DNA from: SIG299 sp964632165
GTDB taxonomy: Bacteria > Bacillota > Clostridia > Lachnospirales > Lachnospiraceae
Length of the DNA: 64,000 nt
Reading direction: 5' to 3'
Assembly: GCA_964632165.1 (NCBI GenBank)
Contig: CAZWCZ010000003.1
Location: forward strand, 1-64,000
Below, piece after piece: positions 50,183-59,967 of this stretch (its first letter is position 1; every line of letters begins with the position of its first letter). Below the pieces are notes generated by a model. The model was not told the DNA's origin. It saw nothing but the letters and a program-made list of their open reading frames with translations, and searched no databases. The translations under genes and the position numbers were made by a program.

Positions 50183-51100
50183 ATGAGGAAACCAAGAAAA
50201 AGGTCCGGGGTAGCGAGAAAATCACAGTTCAATAAAGCAGGATATGTATTTTTGAGCCCCTATATGATACTGTTTGCAATCTTTATTCTGGCACCGGTTG
50301 TTATGGCAGTGTTGTTGTCATTCACTAATTTTGACACAATTCAGTTTCCAAAGTTTGTCGGACTTCTGAATTACATCAATCTGGTTACCAGTGATGAAGT
50401 TTTCATGCAGTATGTATTGCCGAATACGGTAAAATACGCATTGATCGTCGGTGTCGGCGGCTATGTGCTTTCTTTTCTGCTTGCCTGGGCACTGGCAAAT
50501 ATGACAAAATGGCCAAGAACCATTTTTGCATTGATTCTGTATTCTCCGAGTATGACTGCAGGGGTTGCGATGAGCGTACTCTGGAAGATCATGTTTACCG
50601 GTGATCAGACCGGATATATCAATAACTGGCTCATGGATATCGGGGTTATTAACGAACCGATCATCTGGTTGGTTAATACGGATTATCTGCTTCCAATAGT
50701 TATCATCATCGGTTTGTGGAGCAGTATGGGAGTAGGATTTTTATCCATTCTGGCAGGCTTGCTGAATGTAGATGAATCGCTTTATGAAGCAGCAGCGATC
50801 GACGGAGTGAAAAACCGTTTCCAGGAAATGATCTATGTTACGATCCCGAGTATGAAACCACAGATGCTGTTTGCGGCAGTAATGCAGATCGTCGGTGCAT
50901 TTCAGAATGGGTCAGTCAGTTCCATGCTTGCGGGGAATCCGACTCCGGGATATGCGGCACAGCTGATCGTAAATCACATCGAAGATTATGGATTTATCCG
51001 TTACGAGATGGGATATGCAGCAGCAGTTTCCGTAGCATTGCTCCTGATCGTGCAGATCTTCTCGAAGATCAGTACAAAACTGTTTGGCGAAAAGGATTAA
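50183..51100 (+). CDS. Sugar ABC transporter permease (MalF-like), first pair
   Basis: 305 residues with six membrane segments. The EAA loop that contacts the ATPase is LYEAAAIDGVKNRF. It follows the giant binding protein by 22 nt and forms a pair with the next gene. Substrate specificity is assigned only by context (arabino-oligosaccharides). No ATPase gene is present. Confidence 0.94.
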   Translation: MRKPRKRSGVARKSQFNKAGYVFLSPYMILFAIFILAPVVMAVLLSFTNFDTIQFPKFVGLLNYINLVTSDEVFMQYVLPNTVKYALIVGVGGYVLSFLLAWALANMTKWPRTIFALILYSPSMTAGVAMSVLWKIMFTGDQTGYINNWLMDIGVINEPIIWLVNTDYLLPIVIIIGLWSSMGVGFLSILAGLLNVDESLYEAAAIDGVKNRFQEMIYVTIPSMKPQMLFAAVMQIVGAFQNGSVSSMLAGNPTPGYAAQLIVNHIEDYGFIRYEMGYAAAVSVALLLIVQIFSKISTKLFGEKD

Positions 51101-51118
51101 GAAAGGAGGAGATGACAA

Positions 51119-51991
51119 ATGGCAGCATATAAGGGACACAGAATGAACCCGGATAAATTTGAAAAAGGACAGATCAAGCTGTATCTGTTTGTAATCCCTC
51201 TGGTACTTATTACAGGGCTTCCGATCGTATTTATCTTTTTCCATGCATTTAAACCGATGGAAGAATTGTTTGCGTTTCCGCCAAAGTTTATCACGACGAA
51301 TCCGACACTTGATAATTTCAGAAAGTTATTCAAAGCATCGCGGTCGGCAAGCATTCCACTCAGTAAATATGTATTTAATACGTTACTGATTACCATAAGT
51401 GTAGTGTTTTCTTCCGTAATACTTTCTTCCGCAGCGGCATATGCCATGTCGAAGCTGAAATTTATCGGTAGAGATCTTTCTTTTAAGATCAATCAGCTGG
51501 CGATCATGTTCGTACCGGTAGCGGTTATGATTCCGCGGTACCTGGTAGTGGAAGTTCTTGGACTTACCAATACCTATTGGTCGCAGATACTTCCGCTGAT
51601 CCCGCTTCCGGTTGCGGTATTCTTATTGAAACAGTTTGTGGATACGGTTCCCGATTCACTGATAGAAGCTGCTTATATGGATGGGGCAACAGAGCTTCAT
51701 GTGTATACCCGCATCATTTTGCCGATGATCAAACCGGCACTTGCCACTGCAGTGGTGCTTGTGTTTCAGCAGGTATGGGGGGCTCTGGAAGCATCGAATT
51801 ATTATATCAATGATGAAAGTCTGAAATCCCTGGCATTTTATATGAATACTTTGTCCAATGCTTCTAACGGAGTTGCCGGACAGGGTATGCAGGCGGCTGC
51901 GTCGTTGATCTTATTTATTCCTAATCTGATCGTATTCTGTATTTTGCAGAAAAACGTAATGAATACAATGGCACATTCCGGTATCAAATAA
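51119..51991 (+). CDS. Sugar ABC transporter permease (MalG-like), first pair
   Basis: 290 residues with six membrane segments and the EAA loop LIEAAYMDGATELHVY. AAAGGAGGAG lies before the ATG. It partners the MalF-like protein encoded 18 nt upstream. Confidence 0.94.
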   Translation: MAAYKGHRMNPDKFEKGQIKLYLFVIPLVLITGLPIVFIFFHAFKPMEELFAFPPKFITTNPTLDNFRKLFKASRSASIPLSKYVFNTLLITISVVFSSVILSSAAAYAMSKLKFIGRDLSFKINQLAIMFVPVAVMIPRYLVVEVLGLTNTYWSQILPLIPLPVAVFLLKQFVDTVPDSLIEAAYMDGATELHVYTRIILPMIKPALATAVVLVFQQVWGALEASNYYINDESLKSLAFYMNTLSNASNGVAGQGMQAAASLILFIPNLIVFCILQKNVMNTMAHSGIK

Positions 51992-52011
51992 AAAAAGAAG
52001 GAGAGCATCCA

Positions 52012-54060
52012 ATGAAAACGAAAAAAAATCATTTTTTTGTCTTGCTGCTTGTACTTCTTCTTGCAGTGGGACTTGTATCAGACAAGGCAGCATTTGCGGC
52101 GGCCCCGTATAAGACATACACGGTGGACGGATATGGTTCTGTGACGGAAACACAGACGGCATATCTTCCGTACGGTACGATCAATAAGATCGGAGAGGAA
52201 CAGCTGAAAGCACCAACAGATTTTACGATTCTTTCCGATGGAACGATGTACCTTCTGGACAGCGGAAATAAGAGAGTGCTTATTTCGGATGTGGAAGGGA
52301 ATTATTACGGAAGTTTCGGAGAAGATATACTGAACGGACCAAGGGGTATTTATGTTACGGAAGACCGTATCTGTTATGTTGCAGACCGTGATGCCAGAAA
52401 AGTGTGGGTATTTGATGAAAACGGTACTCTGATCCGTTCCTACGGAAGACCACAGGAGCCGCTTTACGGCGATACGCTTGATTTTCTTCCGTTGAAGGTT
52501 GTAGCCAACAGCTCCGGTACGATTTATGTGATCTGTGAATCAAACACGAATGGTATCGTGCAGATCAGCCCGGCAGAGGGAGGAACTTTCCTGGGATATT
52601 TCGGAACAAATGCAACAAATGCAAATCTTTGGACGATCCTTTGGCGTTCGCTTCTGACGGATACGGCAAGAGCCAAGATGGTAAGCAATCTTCCTGCCAC
52701 TCCGGACAACATGGCGATCGACGAAAAGGGTCTGATCTATACCGTGACACGTGGAGAAGAGTATAACTCTTTAAAACGACTGAATATCGCCGGTTCGAAC
52801 ATGATAGAACCGGATTCTTATGATGATGTTCCGGCAGCCGTGGCAGTCGGAAACCACGACAATGTATATGTGCTGAGCCAGCAGGGATATATTTATGAAT
52901 ATAATAATGAGGGCGAACTCTTATTTGTATTCAGCGGAAGCGATGACGGTCAGCAGAGAATGGGGCTGAGCGTAAAGGCAGAGGCGATTCAGGTAGCTTC
53001 GGATGACAAAATCTATGTATTGGATTCCGATAAACGCCAGATCCTTATTTTTGAACCGACAGAGTTTACCAATCATCTGCATCAGGCACTGTATCTGTTT
53101 TCCAAGGGACTTTACAAGGAAAGCCAGGAGCCACTGTTGGAAGTTCTCCGCATGAACAATCTGTTTGACTATGCCAATATGGCAATGGGCAGGACGCTTT
53201 ATAAAGAGGGAGATTATGAAGCAGCATTGGAGTATGCAAAGCTTGCCAAGGATTTTGACGGATATTCCGATGCGTTCTGGGAAATCAGAAATGACTGGTT
53301 AAAGAAAAACCTGGCGACGGTAATCTTACTTGCTGTTGCGGTTTACCTGGCAGGAAAAACCGTTGCCGTTCTGGATAAGAAAAAACAGATCCTGGATCCG
53401 TTCAGAAGATGGACGGAATCCATAAGGAATAGGCGTATCGTAAAAGAACTGGGATATCTGTTTTATTTCATGAAGCATCCGATCGACGGCTGCTATGGAA
53501 TCAAGAGAGAGAAAAAAGTGTCACTGCTCAGTTCAAACATTTTACTGGCAGTAGGGATACTCTTTTACATTATCAATAAGTATTTTGTGGGATTCCTGCA
53601 GAAAACAGTCAGGGAAGGACAGTATGATATTGCTTCTGATATCGGATTTATTCTTCTTATTCTGTTTTTGGTTGTCGGATGCAACTATTTAATGTGTACG
53701 ATCAATGATGGCGAAGGAAAGCTGAGGCACATTTACTGCTCCTTTATATACAGTTTCGGACCGTATTTTGTATTGATGCCGGTTCTGTTTGCCATTTCAC
53801 ATGTGGTTACGTATAATGAAATATTTTTTATCCGGTTCGGAAATCTTTGCATGCTTGTCTGGATCGGAGTACTGATCTTTATTTCTATCCGCGAAATAAA
53901 TAATTATACCGTAAAAGAGACCATAAAGATCATTGCACTTACGATATTTACCATATTGATCGTCTGTCTGCTCGCATTTATCATTTATGTTCTGTGGTCA
54001 CAGGTATTTGATTTTGCACAGTCAATCTGGGGAGAGGTGGTGTATAAGATTGGAAATTAA
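52012..54060 (+). CDS. Secreted NHL-propeller/TPR protein with Yip1-like membrane domain
   Basis: 682 residues. Signal peptide (ends near AFA-AAP), then an NHL-type beta-propeller (about 55-345; repeats such as LKAPTDFTILSDGTMYLLDSG, LNGPRGIYVTEDRICYVAD and IYVLDSDKRQILIFE), a TPR-like helix pair (about 355-415), one membrane segment (ATVILLAVAVYLAG) and a C-terminal domain with five membrane segments like Yip1 (YFMKHPIDGCYGIKREKK). It is encoded between two permease pairs, so it may act as a scaffold or sensor for the transporter. No such function is established. Confidence 0.8.
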   Translation: MKTKKNHFFVLLLVLLLAVGLVSDKAAFAAAPYKTYTVDGYGSVTETQTAYLPYGTINKIGEEQLKAPTDFTILSDGTMYLLDSGNKRVLISDVEGNYYGSFGEDILNGPRGIYVTEDRICYVADRDARKVWVFDENGTLIRSYGRPQEPLYGDTLDFLPLKVVANSSGTIYVICESNTNGIVQISPAEGGTFLGYFGTNATNANLWTILWRSLLTDTARAKMVSNLPATPDNMAIDEKGLIYTVTRGEEYNSLKRLNIAGSNMIEPDSYDDVPAAVAVGNHDNVYVLSQQGYIYEYNNEGELLFVFSGSDDGQQRMGLSVKAEAIQVASDDKIYVLDSDKRQILIFEPTEFTNHLHQALYLFSKGLYKESQEPLLEVLRMNNLFDYANMAMGRTLYKEGDYEAALEYAKLAKDFDGYSDAFWEIRNDWLKKNLATVILLAVAVYLAGKTVAVLDKKKQILDPFRRWTESIRNRRIVKELGYLFYFMKHPIDGCYGIKREKKVSLLSSNILLAVGILFYIINKYFVGFLQKTVREGQYDIASDIGFILLILFLVVGCNYLMCTINDGEGKLRHIYCSFIYSFGPYFVLMPVLFAISHVVTYNEIFFIRFGNLCMLVWIGVLIFISIREINNYTVKETIKIIALTIFTILIVCLLAFIIYVLWSQVFDFAQSIWGEVVYKIGN

Positions 54061-56305
54061 AATCAAAAGAAAGATGTGGCACAGAGGGATATGCTTTGTG
54101 ATGGCACTTTTTCTCGGAATGATCCCATCTTCGGCACAGGTTTTTCCGACAGCAGAAGCAGCAGAAACAAGTGCGCAAGAACAGATGGAGACAAATGAAA
54201 AGGGTTCTTTTAGTGACTGGAAAGAAACCCACAAACTGGCGGCGGAAAATGAAAAGTTTCGTCTGTATGTAAACGAAGAAAGTCTCGCCGTTGTTGTGGA
54301 AGACAAAAAGACCGGAGCGTTCATGGAATCTTCTCCAAGCTATAATGATGGGAAAAACAATAAGACCTGGACGGCATATCTGAATTCTGCACTGGTACTG
54401 ACCATAATCAGCGGGAACAATGATACAAAGCAGGCAGATCTGATCCGTGATAATATAGAAAAGAAGATCACTTATACGAAGGACGGCTTTACGGCAAACG
54501 TTTATTGGACAAAATACGAATTTGGAATGACACTTCAGGTTACGTTAACCGAAGGCGGACTGACTGCGTATATCCCGGAGGAATCCATCGTAGAAGACGG
54601 AGAAGATTATATGATTGGAACGATCTGCATCTATCCTTGCATGGGACTCTCTTATTTGGATGAAAAAGAAGGATATATGCTGATACCGGACGGAAATGGG
54701 GCACTGATCTATCTTGATGACAAAGAGGGCAGGTTCAACACGGGATTTACGTCCATGGTCTACGGAAATGACATCGGATTTTCGGATTCTTCTTCGGCGA
54801 ATCTTCTGTGGGACCGCTATCAGATGATCACACAGGCAAATCAGGTGATTGCACCAATCTGGGGAATTGCACACACCGAAGATGAGATAGCGTATCTTGC
54901 AGTGATCGAAGATGGGGCAGAACGTGCTTCCATTGAGGCAAATCCAAATGGCGTCACACTGGATTACAATCGTGCTTATGCAAAATTCGTTCTGCGTAAA
55001 CTTTATACCCAGCCGACCAGCAACAATACATCTTCCGGATCCTTCCATATGGTAGAAGCTGACCGCAGTCATTCTGATCTGAAGATCCGTTTCCTGTTTC
55101 TGACAGGGGAAGATGCGAATTATGCAGGTATGGCAACGGCATATCGGGAGTACCTTCTGGAAACAGGCACACTGACGATCCCTGAAGATACCAGGTACCG
55201 GACAAGAGTAGATTTTCTCGGAACAGAAAGAGAAGAGTTTATCATTGGAACAAAAGCCGTAGTTATGACAACCGTAGATGATATTTATGACATCTATGAT
55301 TCTCTGAAAGAAGCCGGGGTTACGGATCTGTTTACGGTATATAAAGGCTGGCAGAAAGGCGGTCTTTACAATATCCCTATTTCGTCATATAAGGCAGATT
55401 CCAAAATCGGCGGAACAAAAAAACTGACAAAACTCATTCGGGATGCAAAAGAAGCGGATATTGCATTTTATCTTTACAGTGATGCACTTCGGATCAATCC
55501 GGATGAGCAGAATGCCACGTTTAATGTAGTAAAAAAAGTAAATAAAAAACGTTATGAAGAAAATACTTATAAAGATGTATATGAAACGTTCATTTATCTG
55601 ACACCGGCAAGAAGCCGGACGCTGATGAACAAGTTTATCAAAAGCTATACCGGGCAGGGTGTGGATACATTATGTATTGCAGGTATTACAAATACGCTGT
55701 TTACATATTCCTACGGAGGAAAATTTTACAGCAGATATGAATGTGCGGAAAGTTATGCCGACCTGATAGCACAAGCAGATGAAAAGCTGTCACTTGTACT
55801 GGAACAGCCGTCAGCTTACCTGTGGTCTGACATGGAAGCTTTCCTGGATATGCCGCTGTATGCTTCGGATTATATTTATGAGGATGAGAGCGTACCATTT
55901 TTATCCATGGTCTTAAAGGGGGTTGTTCCTGTATACTCTGAGTATGTAAATTTTGAGGCAAATAAAGAAGAGTTTTTCTTAAAGCTGGTAGAGACAGGAA
56001 CCTATCCGTCATTCTATATCACAAAGGAAAGCTCAGCTGATCTGATTTACACGAATTCTTCGGATATATACAGTTCACAGTATGAAGTGTATGAAAAGGA
56101 GATTGCAGAGTATACGGAAAAACTGAAAGCAGTAAATGAGACCGTGGCAGATGCAGTGATCGTGGGACATGAGATTTTGGAGAACGGTGTCCGTGTCGTT
56201 ACTTACAGCAACGATGTAAAGATTTATCTGAACTACAGTAAAACAGACCAGACAGTGGATGGTATTTCCTTAGAAAGCATGTCCTATAAGGTGGTGAACA
56301 GATGA
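54050..56305 (+). CDS. Secreted DUF5696-like protein
   Basis: About 751 residues. A TTG start at 54050 overlaps the upstream stop by 11 nt, gives a basic n-region (EIKIKRK) and has GAGAGG upstream; an ATG at 54074 lacks a site. A signal peptide is followed by a long beta-rich region (FRLYVNEESLAVVVEDKKTG) and a barrel-like C-terminal half (VTDLFTVYKGWQKGG, DIAFYLYSDALRINP, YLWSDMEAFLDMPLYASDY). This fits DUF5696, which is uncharacterised; acidic residues in the barrel leave open an unrecognised glycosidase. The stop overlaps the next ATG. Confidence 0.75.
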   Translation: MEIKIKRKMWHRGICFVMALFLGMIPSSAQVFPTAEAAETSAQEQMETNEKGSFSDWKETHKLAAENEKFRLYVNEESLAVVVEDKKTGAFMESSPSYNDGKNNKTWTAYLNSALVLTIISGNNDTKQADLIRDNIEKKITYTKDGFTANVYWTKYEFGMTLQVTLTEGGLTAYIPEESIVEDGEDYMIGTICIYPCMGLSYLDEKEGYMLIPDGNGALIYLDDKEGRFNTGFTSMVYGNDIGFSDSSSANLLWDRYQMITQANQVIAPIWGIAHTEDEIAYLAVIEDGAERASIEANPNGVTLDYNRAYAKFVLRKLYTQPTSNNTSSGSFHMVEADRSHSDLKIRFLFLTGEDANYAGMATAYREYLLETGTLTIPEDTRYRTRVDFLGTEREEFIIGTKAVVMTTVDDIYDIYDSLKEAGVTDLFTVYKGWQKGGLYNIPISSYKADSKIGGTKKLTKLIRDAKEADIAFYLYSDALRINPDEQNATFNVVKKVNKKRYEENTYKDVYETFIYLTPARSRTLMNKFIKSYTGQGVDTLCIAGITNTLFTYSYGGKFYSRYECAESYADLIAQADEKLSLVLEQPSAYLWSDMEAFLDMPLYASDYIYEDESVPFLSMVLKGVVPVYSEYVNFEANKEEFFLKLVETGTYPSFYITKESSADLIYTNSSDIYSSQYEVYEKEIAEYTEKLKAVNETVADAVIVGHEILENGVRVVTYSNDVKIYLNYSKTDQTVDGISLESMSYKVVNR

Positions 56306-57348
56306 GCAGACAAAAGGGAAAAGAAAGAAGACCAAAAATAAAGATCGGGAAACTCGAAAAGAGAGAAGCGAGAGCAGGATATTTCTTTATTGCGCCCTGG
56401 ATCATCGGCACACTGCTTTTTTTACTGATACCGTTGGGACAGTCGTTTTACTATATGTGGTTCAATATCCGGATCACACCAAAGGGATATCTGTTTAAAT
56501 TTGTCGGAGCACAGAATTTTTCACAGATATGGCTGGAAAATCCGGAGTTTCCGCAGCAGTTGGTAACTTATATATGGCAGACGTTGGTGGAGGTGCCGAT
56601 CATTGTCGTATTTGCATTGCTGATCGCCATGATGCTGAACGGAAAGATCAGGTTCCGTGCGATGTTCCGACTGATCTTTTTCCTGCCGGTCATTATTGTA
56701 TCCGGACCGGTTATGAACATGCTGGTCAGTGAAGGGGCAGCCTCCATTCCGGCATTAAACGTCCAGTCGGTAATTTCTGCGTTCAGCCGTGTTCTTCCGG
56801 ACAGTATGGCAAATTCCATCGGAGAAATGTTTGCAAATATGATCATGATCCTATGGTATTCAGGAGTGCAGATACTGATTTTCCTTTCTGCATTGCAGAA
56901 AGTCGATCCGGCATTATATGAGGCAGCAAAGATCGACGGAGGCTCCGGATGGGAATGCTTCTGGAAGATCACGCTTCCGACCATGAAGCCGATGATACTT
57001 TTAAATGCTGTTTATACGGTGATCTTTCTGTCTGGAAATGAGCAGAATACGTTGATCACAATGATCGAATCAGCAATGTTTTCGGGTACGGTGGAAAAAG
57101 GATACGGATATGCTTCTGCAATGGCATGGATGTATTCACTTGTGATCACGTTGATCGCAGGGCTGTTCTTTCTGCTGCTTGGTTCTAAAAAGGATGTCTA
57201 TGACCGTAAGGCAAAGAAATTCAAAAAGGAGCAGAAACGGGAAGAACGGTTAAGAAGAAAGGTAAGAAGGAGGGGAGAACGCCATGCAAGGAAAGTTAAG
57301 CGTCATGCACACAGGTACAAAACATATGACGGCAGCGGAGATTATTAG
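56302..57348 (+). CDS. Sugar ABC transporter permease (MalF-like), second pair
   Basis: 348 residues with six membrane segments, EAA loop LYEAAKIDGGSGWECF, and a strongly basic C-terminal tail (Lys/Arg-rich, about 55 residues). The ATG overlaps the DUF5696-like stop (ATGA). The tail coding region overlaps the next permease by 65 nt. Confidence 0.93.
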   Translation: MSRQKGKERRPKIKIGKLEKREARAGYFFIAPWIIGTLLFLLIPLGQSFYYMWFNIRITPKGYLFKFVGAQNFSQIWLENPEFPQQLVTYIWQTLVEVPIIVVFALLIAMMLNGKIRFRAMFRLIFFLPVIIVSGPVMNMLVSEGAASIPALNVQSVISAFSRVLPDSMANSIGEMFANMIMILWYSGVQILIFLSALQKVDPALYEAAKIDGGSGWECFWKITLPTMKPMILLNAVYTVIFLSGNEQNTLITMIESAMFSGTVEKGYGYASAMAWMYSLVITLIAGLFFLLLGSKKDVYDRKAKKFKKEQKREERLRRKVRRRGERHARKVKRHAHRYKTYDGSGDY

Positions 57349-58285
57349 ATCAAAGTTTACGAAAGAAAAGCTGCATAAGTTTGTGTTCGGTACAAGGGAA
57401 AAGCAGGGGGCCGGACAGCAGCTGGTGGTATATGGACTTTTGATCTGCATTGGATTTATCTACTTGTATCCGATCTTTAACATGGTCAGTACCTCTTTTA
57501 TGAACCGGGACGATCTGCTTGACAGTTCCGTAAAGTGGCTGCCGAGTACATTGTATCTGCAAAATTATATTGACGCGGCAAAATCCATGGATTTTTGGGT
57601 TACGCTGCTAAAAGGAGTATTGATCGCAGGACTTCCGACGCTCTGTAATGTATTGATCTGTATGTGCGTCGGATACGGATTTGCAAGGTATGACTTTAAA
57701 GGGAAAAAAATTCTTATGGGGATCCTGATTTTTTCCTATATCCTTCCGAGTCAGGTAACGATGATACCGACCTACGTGCTTTACAATGACATGAAGATAC
57801 TTGGGACTTTATGGACATTTCTGCTTCCGGCGATTTTTGGAAACGGACTGAATGCTCCCATCTTTATTCTGATATTTTATCAGTTTTTTAAACAGGTGCC
57901 AAAAGTTCTGATGGAGGCTGCTTATATTGATGGGGCAGGACATTTTAAGGCTTTCTTTAAAATAGCGATCCCATCAGCGGTTCCGGCAATTGTGACAGTT
58001 ATTCTGTTTTCGTTTGTCTGGTACTGGAATGAATCGTATCTGACGGAGATGTATGTACAGGGACTTTCCGCAAAGAGCATCTGGACGAACCTTGTCATTC
58101 AGCTGAAAAATTTTGATACGGCATTCCAGAACAAAGCGACGGTAGGTGATACGGCAACCGCCCTGAACGAATCGGTGCGGATGGCTGCGACCTCACTCAG
58201 CATTCTTCCGTTGCTTTTGGTATATCTTGTACTGCAGAAGCAGTTTGTGGAAAGTATTGACCGTGCCGGCATTACCGGAGAATAA
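57284..58285 (+). CDS. Sugar ABC transporter permease (MalG-like), second pair
   Basis: 333 residues. The ATG at 57284 lies inside the preceding gene (65-nt overlap) but has AAGGAGGGG 8 nt upstream. An extended cytoplasmic N-terminus precedes six membrane segments; the EAA loop is LMEAAYIDGAGHFKAF. It forms the second permease pair with the MalF-like protein upstream. Confidence 0.92.
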   Translation: MQGKLSVMHTGTKHMTAAEIIRSKFTKEKLHKFVFGTREKQGAGQQLVVYGLLICIGFIYLYPIFNMVSTSFMNRDDLLDSSVKWLPSTLYLQNYIDAAKSMDFWVTLLKGVLIAGLPTLCNVLICMCVGYGFARYDFKGKKILMGILIFSYILPSQVTMIPTYVLYNDMKILGTLWTFLLPAIFGNGLNAPIFILIFYQFFKQVPKVLMEAAYIDGAGHFKAFFKIAIPSAVPAIVTVILFSFVWYWNESYLTEMYVQGLSAKSIWTNLVIQLKNFDTAFQNKATVGDTATALNESVRMAATSLSILPLLLVYLVLQKQFVESIDRAGITGE

Positions 58286-58365
58286 TAACAATTTGTTCTT
58301 GAACTTCTGCGGAGACGTTTTTGAGGCAGGAGGATCAGATAAAAAAGCTTTTAAGGAGGAAAACA

Positions 58366-59952
58366 ATGAAAAAGAAGAATTATCTCAAAAAGATGTTTGT
58401 TTCTTTCACACTTGTTTTATCGATGCTTGTCGGCATTGCAGGATGTGGCGGTGACGGCAATGGGGGAAACAACGATGGGGAAAAGGATAATACGGGAACG
58501 GGTGCAATGAATCCGTTTGGTGATTATCAGGTAACAACAGAGGACATTACACTGACGTTCTGGCATTATGAGGATGAAACGACCATTGACAAAATGGCAG
58601 AGGCATTTATGAAGATGTATCCGAACATTACGGTAGAACATAAAGTGATTTCGGACATGAGTACGGACCTTTCCGCAGCCGCAGCCGCACAGAGCATGCC
58701 GGATGTATTTGAAGGGACGGATTCGGATACTGCATTGGCCAATGGCTATTGGGCAGACATTACCGAGTATTGGGAAGCAGATCCGGATACAAAAAATCTT
58801 TTGTACACCATCAATGAATACGGTCTGGGATGTTTTGATACGAGCAGAAGATTTGCAGCTCCGATGATGTACTGGCCAAGTGCTGTATTTATTGACCGAA
58901 ATGTGATTGAAACATTAAATCTGGATATGCCGGATACAGACTGGACCTGGGCAGAAATGATCGAGCTGATCAAGGCAGCTACAAAATATGATCCGGATAT
59001 GATGTATTATGGACTCGGATATTATAACAGACTGGACTCTCTGTACGGAATTGCAGCATGTACCAATGCAGAACGTGCGATCAAGGGAGAATTCGGTTAT
59101 AACGGAAATGATTTTGACCTTCAGTATTGGGCAATCGGAGAACAGCAGTTTTCTGATCTGCAGCTGGCTGGTTATGTGGCTCCGACCAGCGGAACGGATG
59201 CCATGGAAGACTGGACGGGAGACTATGACGGATGGTTTGGAGCAACCGGTCACGTAGCAGTATTTTCTGAAGCATTCTGGACATATCAGAACATTTGGGG
59301 AGTAGAAGGCTATCAGGATGACCTTGGACTGGATATCGTTCCTTATGTTACTCCGAATGTAGTAGACGAGAAAGAACATAACGTCATTTCCACGATGTAT
59401 ATGGGGGGAATTTCTACTTCTTGCGAACATCCGTTAGAAGCTTATCTGCTCTTGAGATTTATGGGATGGGGTGTAGACGGATGGAACGCACGTTTGGACG
59501 TTTATGAAGATGATACGATCGTGAATGCTTCCGGCGTTGCTCTGAAGAATTCTTCCATGCCGGTGCCGACGACATTAGACGAAGGCGTTTGGGCAAGATA
59601 CAAAGCATTGTTCCCACAGGATGAGGAGCATAAAACTTATTGGGACGATTACTTTGACAGCATCACAAGACCTGTTCCGTACGGGTGGTACAGCATTGCC
59701 GGATATTGGAACTTCTGTGATCAGTATTTCAATACCATCGGTATCCATACTCTTGTAGACACAGGAAAGGCAAAGGCTGCGGATTATGTTGATGAAGCGA
59801 CCAGACAGGCAAATTACTACCATGCAAGTGCGATGCTTGCTTACTTCGGGGAAGACAGCCCATATGCAAAGGTAGTTGGTTATAAGGATATTTTGAGCGC
59901 AGAGGAAATTGCAAAATATCAGGCAGTAGTAGATGCATTTACTGCGAAGTAA
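58366..59952 (+). CDS. Lipoprotein sugar-binding protein of the ABC transporter
   Basis: About 528 residues from the ATG at 58366 with AAGGAGG upstream. A lipoprotein signal ends at Cys27 (GIAGC), then a Gly/Asn-rich linker and a family 1 solute-binding fold (ITLTFWHYEDETTIDKMAEAF, YWPSAVFIDRNVIETLNLD, MYMGGISTSCEHPLEAYLL). It is the canonical partner of the second permease pair, in contrast to the giant binding protein of the first pair. Confidence 0.92.
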   Translation: MKKKNYLKKMFVSFTLVLSMLVGIAGCGGDGNGGNNDGEKDNTGTGAMNPFGDYQVTTEDITLTFWHYEDETTIDKMAEAFMKMYPNITVEHKVISDMSTDLSAAAAAQSMPDVFEGTDSDTALANGYWADITEYWEADPDTKNLLYTINEYGLGCFDTSRRFAAPMMYWPSAVFIDRNVIETLNLDMPDTDWTWAEMIELIKAATKYDPDMMYYGLGYYNRLDSLYGIAACTNAERAIKGEFGYNGNDFDLQYWAIGEQQFSDLQLAGYVAPTSGTDAMEDWTGDYDGWFGATGHVAVFSEAFWTYQNIWGVEGYQDDLGLDIVPYVTPNVVDEKEHNVISTMYMGGISTSCEHPLEAYLLLRFMGWGVDGWNARLDVYEDDTIVNASGVALKNSSMPVPTTLDEGVWARYKALFPQDEEHKTYWDDYFDSITRPVPYGWYSIAGYWNFCDQYFNTIGIHTLVDTGKAKAADYVDEATRQANYYHASAMLAYFGEDSPYAKVVGYKDILSAEEIAKYQAVVDAFTAK

Positions 59953-59967
59953 AAGGAGGAGAAATCA

